This document shows, piece by piece, positions 18,415 to 27,642 of a stretch of DNA of 64,000 nt. The stretch is from JAMQKA01 sp043951865. GTDB taxonomy: Bacteria > Bacteroidota > Rhodothermia > Balneolales > Balneolaceae. The position numbers and the translations under genes were made by a program. Numbering within the stretch: position 1 is the stretch's first letter; every line of letters starts with the position of its first letter. The stretch is from contig NZ_JBINJF010000010.1 in the NCBI RefSeq assembly GCF_043951865.1, forward strand, positions 73,029 through 137,028. Direction: 5' to 3'. The notes under the pieces are model-generated. The model did not search any database, was not told the origin of the DNA, and saw nothing but the letters and a program-made list of their open reading frames with translations.

Positions 18415-19047
18415 ATGCATAAACAAAAAGGGATTGAACAAAATATCTCCAAAGAAAAGGTGTGGGAGCGGTTTGCAGAGGGGGAGGAGCGGCTTTTTAA
18501 GAATCTTTTTGAAGCTTATTATCAAGAGTTGTTTGGGTACGGGATAAAGTTGTGTCATCGCCCCGAGATTGTGAAAGATTGCATCCAGGAGCTCTTTAAA
18601 ACCCTTTGGGAACGACGTGATGAGCTTGATCACATAGGTTCTCCGAACGTTTATCTGTTTGTGTCACTCAGGCGGAATATTCTGCGCCAGATAAAAAAAG
18701 GAAAAAAATCGGAGGGAGATCTTGGAGAAATGGATGAAGGATCTTTTATCCGTTTTAGCCGGGAAGATGTAATTATCACCGATGAAATCAAGCATAAAAA
18801 TAAGAACGCTCTGAAAAAAGCATTGAATCAGCTTTCCGATCGCCAGAAAGAAGTGATATACCTGCATTTTTATAATGGTATGAGCTACGGAGAAATCGAA
18901 CAAATCCTTTCCATCAACCGCCAGTCGGTCCGCAACCATATTTACCGGGCAATGGAAACGCTCCGCACACTGCTGGATAATGAGATCATGAAACTGGTAA
19001 TAACCCTGATGGTAACCTTCCTGCCGATGGCCCAATATTTCATGTAG
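18415..19047 (+). CDS. ECF sigma factor (SusCD-linked), with hydrophobic C-terminal tail
   Basis: A 210-residue extracytoplasmic-function sigma-70 factor. Region 2 covers residues ~25-95 (FEAYYQELFGYGIKLC, IQELFKTLWERR). Region 4 covers ~135-190 (LNQLSDRQKEVIYLHFYNGM, SYGEIEQILSINRQSVRNHI). It heads a sigma-FecR-SusC-SusD set, so it probably activates the SusC gene when the FecR anti-sigma receives a signal from the substrate-loaded receptor. Odd: the last ~19 residues (MKLVITLMVTFLPMAQYFM) are strongly hydrophobic, unlike the second sigma in this window, and could tether the protein to the membrane. AAAGGG lies directly before the ATG, a very short spacing. Confidence 0.92.
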   Translation: MHKQKGIEQNISKEKVWERFAEGEERLFKNLFEAYYQELFGYGIKLCHRPEIVKDCIQELFKTLWERRDELDHIGSPNVYLFVSLRRNILRQIKKGKKSEGDLGEMDEGSFIRFSREDVIITDEIKHKNKNALKKALNQLSDRQKEVIYLHFYNGMSYGEIEQILSINRQSVRNHIYRAMETLRTLLDNEIMKLVITLMVTFLPMAQYFM

Positions 19048-19262
19048 GGTTATTTTAAACTATTTACTGCCTTGGGTTGACCGGGGTGGCATATCGCAAA
19101 CCTTAGATCTTTAATTCCAATTTAGTTGAATTCGCCAGGGCGTCCTGCAGGCCTGATTTTATCCCCACCCAATTTTTTTGAAATAATTTGAGTACGCATC
19201 CCCTCTTTGCCACTCTCCTTTAACGAATTGATTTCTGAAGATGTGAAAAAAATAATTATCCA

Positions 19263-20342
19263 GTGGACCAGGAACAACAGTATTCAGTAACCGAACTTAT
19301 TCATGAAGCCTCCTTTCGCCGGATGGTAAACGGTACCGCAAGCCCGGAGGAGATTGACCGGTGGGGGCGATGGATGGAGGCGTCTGATGAGAACAGGCAA
19401 AAAGCGAAAAAAGCGATTTCTGAAATTACCGGATTCAGCTTTACAGACCCGGCGGATATCGGACTGCAAGAGCAGTGGACCCGGCTTTCTGAAGTCACGG
19501 TTAATGCGGATCAACGGTACTCGCCTCCTGTGGGTCAAAAAGATCGGGGACTGCGCTGGATATATCGCGTGGCGGCCGCCGTGCTCCTGGTAGTGAGCGT
19601 CGGGTATGGCGTGCACCTGTACGAGGTCAATAAACCCGAAGCAGAATTGGAACAGATTACCCAGCAGGAGACCGTGACTACCCAGCCAAACCAGCAGAAA
19701 ACCCTGAAGTTTACCAGCGGATCCCGGATCGCAAAGGTAGTACTTAACGGTAGTTCCACGCTTACCTACAACGTGGGCCTGCTTAAAGATCAGCCAATCG
19801 AGATTAGTTTGGAAGGAGAAGCCTTTTTCGACGTGGAAGAAGGCTTTTCAGAGAACCCGGCGTTTTCCGTGGTCACCCCCGATGGAGTTATCGAGGATAT
19901 CGGAACGCAGTTTCTGGTTGCTGTCGAAGAAGATCGGTCTCGGGTGATACTGCAGGAGGGGCGTGTCAATGTTAGAACGGGGAAAGGCCAGGACTCGATA
20001 AAGGAATTTCAACTCTCCAAAGACCAGATGCTGGAGTTTGACAACATAAATATAATGAAGCAGGAGCGGGTGAATTCTACGCTCTACACGTCCTGGGCCA
20101 CGGGGTTTATGCAGTTTGATCATACGGATATTAGCACAGTTGCAGATTACATTGAGCAACGATACGATGTGCAGGCTGTATTGAATAATGAAGAGGTAAG
20201 CGGCATAACGCTGGAGGGGGCGGTCTATTTCAAATCTCTGGAAGGCTTGATGCAGTCAATCTCTGATATTGCCAAAATTGATGTTTACCAGTCTCATAAC
20301 CGCGATACCGTCTATATCGGAAAGACCAACTTGCCACAATAA
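19263..20342 (+). CDS. FecR-family anti-sigma factor / regulator
   Basis: A 359-residue single-pass inner-membrane protein. The cytoplasmic N-terminal domain (residues ~1-60, SFRRMVNGTASPEEIDRWGR) binds the sigma factor. A membrane span lies at ~99-120 (RWIYRVAAAVLLVVSVGYGV). The periplasmic FecR domain follows (residues ~145-240, IEISLEGEAFFDVEEG, GTQFLVAVEEDRSRVILQEG), then a C-terminal STN-like domain (~275-355) that contacts the receptor. I accept the GTG at 19263 as start because the N-terminal domain is complete only from there; the next in-frame ATG would remove its first helix. It lies 215 bp after the sigma gene and 55 bp before SusC. Confidence 0.9.
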   Translation: MDQEQQYSVTELIHEASFRRMVNGTASPEEIDRWGRWMEASDENRQKAKKAISEITGFSFTDPADIGLQEQWTRLSEVTVNADQRYSPPVGQKDRGLRWIYRVAAAVLLVVSVGYGVHLYEVNKPEAELEQITQQETVTTQPNQQKTLKFTSGSRIAKVVLNGSSTLTYNVGLLKDQPIEISLEGEAFFDVEEGFSENPAFSVVTPDGVIEDIGTQFLVAVEEDRSRVILQEGRVNVRTGKGQDSIKEFQLSKDQMLEFDNINIMKQERVNSTLYTSWATGFMQFDHTDISTVADYIEQRYDVQAVLNNEEVSGITLEGAVYFKSLEGLMQSISDIAKIDVYQSHNRDTVYIGKTNLPQ

Positions 20343-20397
20343 CAACATGCTTAATAAATAAAAATATGAGTAAACAAATGACAAAGGGGAAACAATC

Positions 20398-23300
20398 ATG
20401 AAATACGATACTACATTTTTCTCTGTAAGAACAGCTTTACTCGTTGTAGGGCTCTGCCTGATAGGTACAATGGGCTATGCTCAGACATTGGGATCGCTGT
20501 ACAATTCAGACAGCCAAAACGGGAAAATCGGTATTGAGAAAGGCACCGACCTGGAACAGGCCCTGAACATGCTGGAACACCGGTTTAATGTAGTGTTTTT
20601 GTACCGGACAGATGCATTGGAAGGGCGGAAGGTAAAAAAGAGCAAGTTTTTGCCCAACAATGTACAGGAAGCACTGGACCATTTGTTGGAGGGACAGAGA
20701 TTAGAATCAAAATACCTGAACCCAAAAACATATGGGATTTTTCAAAAAAATGAACCCAGCCCCAATCCGGAATCAGTAATTTTAGAGCAAGTTTCCGGTA
20801 CGGTATTTGATGCCAACAACGGTGAAACGCTGCCGGGTGTTAATGTAGTGGTGCAGGGAACAACCACAGGTAGCTCAACCGATGGGCAAGGAAATTATCA
20901 ACTCTCTGTTCCCTCACTACAGGATACACTGGTGTTCTCTTTTGTTGGATATGAAACGGAGACCGTGCCAATAAGTGGCCGCACGCAGATAGATGTGAGT
21001 ATGCAGCCACAAACTGTAGCTGGTGAAGAACTTGTGGTAGTTGGTTACGGTACAGTGGAAGAACAGGAGATCACAGGTTCTGTATCAAGCGTAGATTCTG
21101 ATGAATTCGTAACAGGTAACGTGAATAACGTCGGTGAATTAATACAAGGTAAGGTACCGGGTCTTACAATTGCTGGAGATGGAGCAAATCCAAACAGTAG
21201 CCCAACGATACGATTAAGAGGTATCTCAACTTTTGGTGAAAATCAGTCTCCATTAATAGTAATCGACGGTATTATAGGAGGAAGCTTAGAAAACGTAGAT
21301 CCCAATGATATTGAATCTATAGATGTCCTGAAAGATGCTTCCGCATCTGCAATCTATGGTACTAGAGGAGCATCAGGAGTTATCGAGGTCACTACTAAAA
21401 AAGGAGTAAGCGGTAATTTAGCAATTTCCTATAATGGAGATATTTCATTCGTAGGAATTGAAAGTAAACTCGATGTACTAACTGCTGAAGAATTCAGAAA
21501 CTTTGCTGAAGATGCAGGATTTACAATTAATGATGAAGGCTATAATACTAACTGGTATGATGAAATTACTCAAAGGGGATACAACACAACTCATAGTTTA
21601 GCAGTTTCTGGAGGAAATGAATCAACAACCTATCGTGTATCGGGTAATTTTAGAAATAGCAGAGGAATCCAAAAACAAACAGGATTTCAACAGATTAATG
21701 GCCGATTGAATATTACTCAATCAGCATTTGATGACAAGCTTGATGTCACTTTTGATATGGCTGTAACAGATCGTGAAGAAGCTCGTGGATCTGATGCTGC
21801 ATTTCGTTATGGAGCTATCTACAATCCAACATATCCTGTTAAGGCGGAAAGTTTTGAGGCAACGGGTGGATTTTTTGAGACTACCTCTTTTGATATGTAC
21901 AATCCCGTTGCACTAATTGAAACTACGGATAACAACGCTGATATCAATTATTTTAATGGTGCTGGAAGAGCTAATTATGAATTTGAAGATTTGGTACCAG
22001 GCCTAAGCACATCAGTGTTCTACTCCATTGAAACTTCTACAGTTACGAGTAACTATTTTGCTGCTCGGACAAGTAGATATGCTGGGGGAGCTACTCCGCA
22101 GAATCTAGGTCAAGGTAATGCAGAAAAAGCAGTGGATAATAGGCAAAGTGAACTTGTTGAGGTTACTGCGAACTATCTAAATGAAGATTTAGGTAAAATA
22201 AGGTTCGAGTCGGTAGCTGGCTATTCATATAGTGAAGAAGTTATTGATGGAGTTTCTGCCGAAGGTGGTGATTTTGTTAGTGATGCGGTAAAATATAATA
22301 ATCTTAGTTTTGCACAAGATTTCACCAAAGGACTAGGTGAAGTTTCTAGTTATCAAAATACAAGTAGAATTATTGGTTTTTTCGGAAGAATTAATATGAA
22401 TTGGGATGATACATATTTTGTGAATGCAAGTCTTAGAAGGGAAGCATCCACTCGATTTGGTGAGGAGCAAAAGTGGGGTACGTTTGGATCAGTTGGAGGT
22501 AGTGTCGAGCTAACTAGTTTGTTCGATTTACCTTTCATGAACCAATTGAAAATTCGTACAAGTTATGGAATTACTGGCCAGAATGCACCTGAAATCGGTA
22601 TTTCTCAAAGGCGATATGGTCCCTCTGGTTTCTTTTTCGTTAATGGAGAATTCGTTCAACAATTTGGTCCTATAAGTAATTCTAATCCAGAGTTAAAATG
22701 GGAGGAAACTCGTGAATATAATTTTGGAGTTGACTTTGAATTATTGAATTCCCGAGTTGATGCGACAGCTGAATATTATATAAGAGATACTGAGGATCTT
22801 CTTTTTAATGTTCAGGTACCAGTACCACCCAACTTGTTCCCTAGGGGTTGGAGAAATGTCGGTAGTTTAAAAAACAAAGGATTTGAGGCAAATGTAGAGG
22901 TTGATGTTTTACAGAGCCAAGCTGCACAATGGAATACCGGACTTAATTTTTCAACCTTTAACTCAGTGTTGGAAGAATATGTTACTGATCAAGAAATATT
23001 TACAGCAAATGCTGGTGCCCCAGGCCAAAATGATACAGATATGGTGAGGGTAAAAGAAGGGGAGACTATCGGCCAAATCTGGGGACCAGAGTTTGCTGGA
23101 ATTAGCTCGGACGGCGAATGGCTATTTTTTAACAATGCGGGTGAAGAGGTAACATTTGATCAAATTGATAGGGATGACGAGAAGATTTTAGGACAAGGCC
23201 TACCAGATTTTAGCTTGGGCTGGAGTAATAGTTTCAGTTATAAAAATTGGAGCTTAAGTGCATTTATAAGAGGCGTTTTCGGTCATGATATGGTTAATAC

Positions 23301-23670
23301 TTATCGGTTATTTTATGAAGCTCCCTCTCAAATTACCACCTATAATATAGTATCAACCGGGAAAGATATTCCTAATTTGAAGAGCCCGCCTAAGTATTCA
23401 AGTTATCATGTAGAGAATGCAGATTTTGTACGGTTACAAAATCTGGCAATTGGATACAATATCCCATTAGGTGAAAATACACAAATTCGTAGCCTAAGAT
23501 TGTCACTGACAGGCAATAATTTAGTCACAATTACAGGATACAATGGTGTAGACCCAGATGTTAATTTTATTGATCCCGTGGATGGTGGAGCACTAGCTCC
23601 TGGTATTGAACGTAGAAATAGTTGGTTTACTTCACGTTCTATCACTTTTGGGATAGACATTCAATTTTAA
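20398..23670 (+). CDS. SusC/RagA-type TonB-dependent outer-membrane transporter with STN signalling domain
   Basis: A 1090-residue outer-membrane receptor. Signal peptide ~1-29 (ends GYAQ). STN signalling domain ~35-115, which would contact FecR. CarboxypepD_reg-like domain ~132-205 (ETLPGVNVVVQGTTTGSSTD). The plug carries VVGYGTVEEQEITGSVSS and DASASAIYGTRGASGVIEVT, hallmark SusC blocks. The rest is a 22-strand-type barrel ending in an aromatic-terminated strand (ITFGIDIQF). With the adjacent SusD it should import a glycan or other large nutrient using TonB energy. The base composition changes inside the gene: the 5' ~700 bp resemble the left neighbours and the remainder is AT-rich (see findings). 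Confidence 0.95.
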   Translation: MKYDTTFFSVRTALLVVGLCLIGTMGYAQTLGSLYNSDSQNGKIGIEKGTDLEQALNMLEHRFNVVFLYRTDALEGRKVKKSKFLPNNVQEALDHLLEGQRLESKYLNPKTYGIFQKNEPSPNPESVILEQVSGTVFDANNGETLPGVNVVVQGTTTGSSTDGQGNYQLSVPSLQDTLVFSFVGYETETVPISGRTQIDVSMQPQTVAGEELVVVGYGTVEEQEITGSVSSVDSDEFVTGNVNNVGELIQGKVPGLTIAGDGANPNSSPTIRLRGISTFGENQSPLIVIDGIIGGSLENVDPNDIESIDVLKDASASAIYGTRGASGVIEVTTKKGVSGNLAISYNGDISFVGIESKLDVLTAEEFRNFAEDAGFTINDEGYNTNWYDEITQRGYNTTHSLAVSGGNESTTYRVSGNFRNSRGIQKQTGFQQINGRLNITQSAFDDKLDVTFDMAVTDREEARGSDAAFRYGAIYNPTYPVKAESFEATGGFFETTSFDMYNPVALIETTDNNADINYFNGAGRANYEFEDLVPGLSTSVFYSIETSTVTSNYFAARTSRYAGGATPQNLGQGNAEKAVDNRQSELVEVTANYLNEDLGKIRFESVAGYSYSEEVIDGVSAEGGDFVSDAVKYNNLSFAQDFTKGLGEVSSYQNTSRIIGFFGRINMNWDDTYFVNASLRREASTRFGEEQKWGTFGSVGGSVELTSLFDLPFMNQLKIRTSYGITGQNAPEIGISQRRYGPSGFFFVNGEFVQQFGPISNSNPELKWEETREYNFGVDFELLNSRVDATAEYYIRDTEDLLFNVQVPVPPNLFPRGWRNVGSLKNKGFEANVEVDVLQSQAAQWNTGLNFSTFNSVLEEYVTDQEIFTANAGAPGQNDTDMVRVKEGETIGQIWGPEFAGISSDGEWLFFNNAGEEVTFDQIDRDDEKILGQGLPDFSLGWSNSFSYKNWSLSAFIRGVFGHDMVNTYRLFYEAPSQITTYNIVSTGKDIPNLKSPPKYSSYHVENADFVRLQNLAIGYNIPLGENTQIRSLRLSLTGNNLVTITGYNGVDPDVNFIDPVDGGALAPGIERRNSWFTSRSITFGIDIQF

Positions 23671-23688
23671 AAGAAATAATCCAAGATT

Positions 23689-25347
23689 ATGTTAGATTTA
23701 AAAAATACAAGTTTCAGCATAACAGTAATAGTTTTGGTTTTGATGGGATTATTCAACTCCTGTACTGACGTAACAGAGCCTATTGATTCTACGGTAAAAG
23801 AAGAGGACTTTTTTCAGAATGATGAGGAGTTTATCTCAGCCTTGGGAGATGCATATGGGCCTCTTGCTGATAATTATGGTACAACAAATAGAGGCTTTTT
23901 TTGGATGCAAAATGAAGTTTCTACTGATGAGGTCACAGTACCTACATGGGCAGATGGTGGCTGGGAAGATGGTGGTGTATTTATTCGTATGCACAGGCAC
24001 ACTTATACTCCTGATGAGGCAGCCGTGGATGAAGGTTGGGTAGATTTGTTCGCAGGAGTAAATAATACTAACCGTTTGATATTTCAATTTGAATCGTTAG
24101 TTGAATCTGGGGATGTAAGTGAAGATCAGGCCGCAACATTTATTGCAGAATTGAGAGCTACGCGTGCATTTTATTATTACTTATTACTCGACAATTTCGG
24201 TAATGTCCCCATTCTCACAAGTTTTAAAGATGCTCCAGAGGATCCATCACAACCCAGTAGTGATTTCCAAGAGGGACGTCAGGCAGTGTTTGATTTTGTA
24301 GAATCAGAGTTACTGGATGTCATTGATCAGCTAAACCCCAATCCTGATGAGACATATGGACGTATGAATAGATGGGGTGCACATATGGTACTAGCTAGAT
24401 TGTATCTTAACGCAGAGGTATATACAGGTACACCGCGTTGGGAGGATGCCATAACTCATGCAAATGCAATTATTGAATCAGATAGATTTTCAATGGCATC
24501 TAACTATGGAGACAATTTTGATCCGAATAATTCCGATTCTCCAGAGGCTATATTTGCAATACCATATGATGAAGTCTTTAATCAAGGGTTTGATTATCAT
24601 TTTACAAGTTTACACTATGCCTTTCAGTCTAAATTAGATTTGCAAACTACCTTGGTTAATGGTATGAGGGTGATGGAGGAATTTTATATGTCCTATGTTG
24701 ATCCTAATCAAAATCCGGGGCCTCAAGGTACTGTTATTGGTAGAGATGGTTCAGATACTACAGGTACTGTAGATGAGCGAATGCTCAACAATTTCTACGT
24801 CGGTCCCCAATTTGATGCTCAGGGCAATCCTCTCACTGATCCTGCTAGTAGAGCTGACCTCGATCCGAATGGTCCACCAGTAAACCATAGACCCCATCTT
24901 ATTGGGTTAACAGTTTCAACCTTGGATGGTGGGGCTAGGAATAAGAAATGGAATATTGAACAAGGTGCAACTAGAAATCTGAACAATGATTATTTCATTT
25001 TTAGATACACTGAGGTCTTGTTAATAAAAGCCGAAGCACTGTGGAGGTTAAATAATAATGATTCGGAAGCCCTGCAATTAGTTAATAGAGTACGTCAAAG
25101 AGCTGGGGTGGATGATTTTTCCAGCTTAACTGCTGACAAGCTACTTGCAGAACGAGGTCGCGAGATGTTTTATGAAGGAACACGCAGGCAGGATCTGATT
25201 CGATTCGAAGGTAAAAACGGAGGGGTAACAAGATACAATGATCCTTGGTGGGAGAAAGGTGTTACTGAAGAGTATAAAAATGTTTTCCCGATTCCGAGTG
25301 ATCAGCTAGAATCGAATACTAATCTGGTGCAAAATCCTGGATACTAA
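23689..25347 (+). CDS. SusD/RagB-family nutrient-binding outer-membrane lipoprotein
   Basis: A 552-residue lipoprotein; the lipobox LFNSC lies at residues ~21-25. The fold is the helical SusD/RagB type with TPR-like N-terminal helices (ELRATRAFYYYLLLDNFGNV) and the conserved C-terminal block RYTEVLLIKAEALWRLNNND ... VNRVRQRAG ... RGREMFYEGTRRQDLIRF ... FPIPSDQLESN. It forms the lid of the SusC transporter encoded 18 bp upstream. Composition is AT-rich throughout, like the 3' part of SusC. The ligand is unknown; neighbouring DUF1080 and GH43 genes point to a glycoside. Confidence 0.95.
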   Translation: MLDLKNTSFSITVIVLVLMGLFNSCTDVTEPIDSTVKEEDFFQNDEEFISALGDAYGPLADNYGTTNRGFFWMQNEVSTDEVTVPTWADGGWEDGGVFIRMHRHTYTPDEAAVDEGWVDLFAGVNNTNRLIFQFESLVESGDVSEDQAATFIAELRATRAFYYYLLLDNFGNVPILTSFKDAPEDPSQPSSDFQEGRQAVFDFVESELLDVIDQLNPNPDETYGRMNRWGAHMVLARLYLNAEVYTGTPRWEDAITHANAIIESDRFSMASNYGDNFDPNNSDSPEAIFAIPYDEVFNQGFDYHFTSLHYAFQSKLDLQTTLVNGMRVMEEFYMSYVDPNQNPGPQGTVIGRDGSDTTGTVDERMLNNFYVGPQFDAQGNPLTDPASRADLDPNGPPVNHRPHLIGLTVSTLDGGARNKKWNIEQGATRNLNNDYFIFRYTEVLLIKAEALWRLNNNDSEALQLVNRVRQRAGVDDFSSLTADKLLAERGREMFYEGTRRQDLIRFEGKNGGVTRYNDPWWEKGVTEEYKNVFPIPSDQLESNTNLVQNPGY

Positions 25348-25729
25348 GAAATAATGAATATAACATAGTATGTAGATCAGTAAGTTGTTAGTTATAACTA
25401 AATTCAAATAATAAAAAAATAAATAATAAAATGTTTTATTAATCAATTTTGTAAATACTTACTCCATCCACGGAATGATCAATAAGGTCTTGGTTTCTGT
25501 GGATGGATATGGGTATTTAGTCTTCCTTAATAAATACAGTTGCGGGTTCGTTAATAGAAAATTAAAGGCTATCAAAAAAGGGAATAAAATTTATCGTAGG
25601 ATTATATAGAAATATAGTTACCTTGGAAAATTGATGAGTATCTTAAAATATTAAAACAGTATAATCGGTAACTATGTTAATAATATTAATAGTAAATTTT
25701 CCTAAATATAATTACTAGATATAGTAGAA
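25348..25729. other. AT-rich intergenic region before the second DUF1080 pair
   Basis: No gene is seen in these 382 bp. A 9-bp perfect inverted repeat (TCCATCCAC at 25463-25471, GTGGATGGA at 25499-25507) could be a loop-forming mRNA element ending the SusCD transcript or a regulator site. No U-tract follows it. Confidence 0.45.
25463..25507 (+). promoter_or_regulatory. 9-bp inverted repeat TCCATCCAC / GTGGATGGA
   Basis: Perfect arms are separated by 27 bases, 116 bp after the SusD stop. The loop is long and lacks a following T run, so an operator or processing site is as likely as a terminator. Confidence 0.35.
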
Positions 25730-27610
25730 ATGTGTAAACTTTTTCAAGAAAAATGTAGCCTATTAATAATTGTTTTTTTAACAATTGGATTAGTTCAACA
25801 ACTGTATGCTCAACAAATTCAGGTAAATGATTTGAGTGCATTTGATGAGAATTCAAATGGTTGGCAGATTGTTGGAGAAGTTACAGCTAATCCTTTAAAA
25901 AATTCATTTCAAACATCCGATGGGGAGGGAATACTAGTAGGTTCTGCAGCATCGTCGGGAGATCTTAGAACCAAAATGAAGCATGGTAATATTTCTATTG
26001 AATTTGATTTTTTGTTGAGTCACAAAGCTTCAGCTGTAATTTGGCTCCAGGGTCGTTATGGAATTCAATTGGCAAACGTTAGTAATGTTAAAGGTTCAAC
26101 TTTTCCTTTAACTAGTGGTAGTATTATTCCTGTTCAATCAGATAAAATCACTGGGATTGGTAATTTAGCAAATATGAATGTAGCTCACGCACCGGGAATA
26201 TGGCAACATATTAAAATTGTTTTTGAGGCACCTCAATTTGACAATAATGGAAAAAAAACTAAGAATGCAAGAATTGTCTCTGTTGAAAATAATGGTGCCC
26301 TTATTCAGCAAAATAAATATTTGCCGGGTGTCAGTAAGAATGCTGAGACTGGAAAAGAAGCATCAGAGGGACCAATCATATTTCAAATTAACAAAGGAGA
26401 TATAGCAATCAGAAATGTTAATTATATGGTTTCCTCAGGACCAAAAATAAAAATGCGCAATATTACTTATAAAATATATAAGGAAAAATTTTTAGATGGG
26501 GATTTCTTTTATAATGAGAGGGAAGACGAGATTATTTCATTACCAAATTTAACATCACGAGAACCGACGAATTCGGGAAAACTGGAATGGTTGGGAACAG
26601 GAATGTTAAATGATGATAAGGATGATTATGCAATAGTTTTCCAGGGAGAATTGGATGTCCCGATATCAGGAGAGTTTAAATTTAAAACTGTCCAAAATGG
26701 TGTTGGAGCCTTTCAATTGAATGGTAAAGAATTATTTAGATGGGATGCAGTGAATCGAAAAGGAAAGTTTTATGATAATATAACATTGAAGAAGGGCACC
26801 TATCCATTCAAGTTAACTTATTTTAATTTTGCTAACCCACAGGTGGGTATTGAAGTGAATGGGCCTGGAATTATTGATCAACAATTATTTAAGGAAAGAG
26901 AGACAAATATTGTAAGTAATACATCCCCCATAATCATAAAACCAACGCATGAAAGTCCATTAATACAACGCAGTTTCACACTATTCGAAGGCCAGAAATT
27001 ATTATCAGGTATCAATGTTGGTTATTCTGAAGGTATTCATTATACGTTTAATTTAGCGAGCGGAAGTCTTGTGAAAGTATGGAGGGGAGAATTCGGAAAT
27101 GCTACTCCCATGTGGGAAGGTCGGGGATTACAGCAAGTACTTGAGCCGATTGGAAGTGTGTTATCGCTTACGGCTGATCAACAGGTGTTGCTATCTAATT
27201 CAGAGGATCTACAATCTATAAAAAAAGAACATGATAAGGGAATTTACCAGTTAGAAGGATATAGACTGAATAAAAAGGGAGAGCCGATATTCCAGTATAC
27301 TGTTAATAAGATTTCAATTAATGATCATATTTCACTAGGTAGCAAAGGGAGAACTTTAACTCGATCTCTCAGATTTGGAAAGACTGCTGAAACTGTTCAG
27401 AACCAAACTGTTTGGTATCGTATTGCGAATGCTTCAAATATTGAGCAGGTCACAAATAATTTATACAGCCTTTCCGACCAGTCCTACTATATAGAAATTG
27501 ATGAAGGGTGGGCAGCCAAGATACTAGAAACAAATAATGAAAAAAAATTACTTGTTCCGATTGAGATCAGTGAATCTCCAAAGACATTTACTTACTCAAT
27601 AATTTGGTAG
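25730..27610 (+). CDS. DUF1080/PA14-like protein, AT-rich paralogue with altered signature
   Basis: A 626-residue secreted protein with a type I signal peptide (cleavage after LYAQ) instead of the lipobox of its paralogue at 10666. The domain order is the same: DUF1080-like region (~30-245), PA14-like region (~275-395, ISGEFKFKTVQNGVGAFQLN, YPFKLTYFNFANP) and a C-terminal beta region (~420-626) ending TYSIIW. The DUF1080 signature has drifted: SAVIWLQGRYGIQLANVS replaces NSGIYLMGRYEVQLLDS, so the conserved Glu and the Asp-Ser pair are gone. It may be catalytically changed or serve as a binding protein. It is followed 32 bp later by the propeller-cupredoxin partner, preserving the pair. Confidence 0.8.
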   Translation: MCKLFQEKCSLLIIVFLTIGLVQQLYAQQIQVNDLSAFDENSNGWQIVGEVTANPLKNSFQTSDGEGILVGSAASSGDLRTKMKHGNISIEFDFLLSHKASAVIWLQGRYGIQLANVSNVKGSTFPLTSGSIIPVQSDKITGIGNLANMNVAHAPGIWQHIKIVFEAPQFDNNGKKTKNARIVSVENNGALIQQNKYLPGVSKNAETGKEASEGPIIFQINKGDIAIRNVNYMVSSGPKIKMRNITYKIYKEKFLDGDFFYNEREDEIISLPNLTSREPTNSGKLEWLGTGMLNDDKDDYAIVFQGELDVPISGEFKFKTVQNGVGAFQLNGKELFRWDAVNRKGKFYDNITLKKGTYPFKLTYFNFANPQVGIEVNGPGIIDQQLFKERETNIVSNTSPIIIKPTHESPLIQRSFTLFEGQKLLSGINVGYSEGIHYTFNLASGSLVKVWRGEFGNATPMWEGRGLQQVLEPIGSVLSLTADQQVLLSNSEDLQSIKKEHDKGIYQLEGYRLNKKGEPIFQYTVNKISINDHISLGSKGRTLTRSLRFGKTAETVQNQTVWYRIANASNIEQVTNNLYSLSDQSYYIEIDEGWAAKILETNNEKKLLVPIEISESPKTFTYSIIW

Positions 27611-27642
27611 CCTTACTAAGGGAATTAACAAAATTTAAATCA

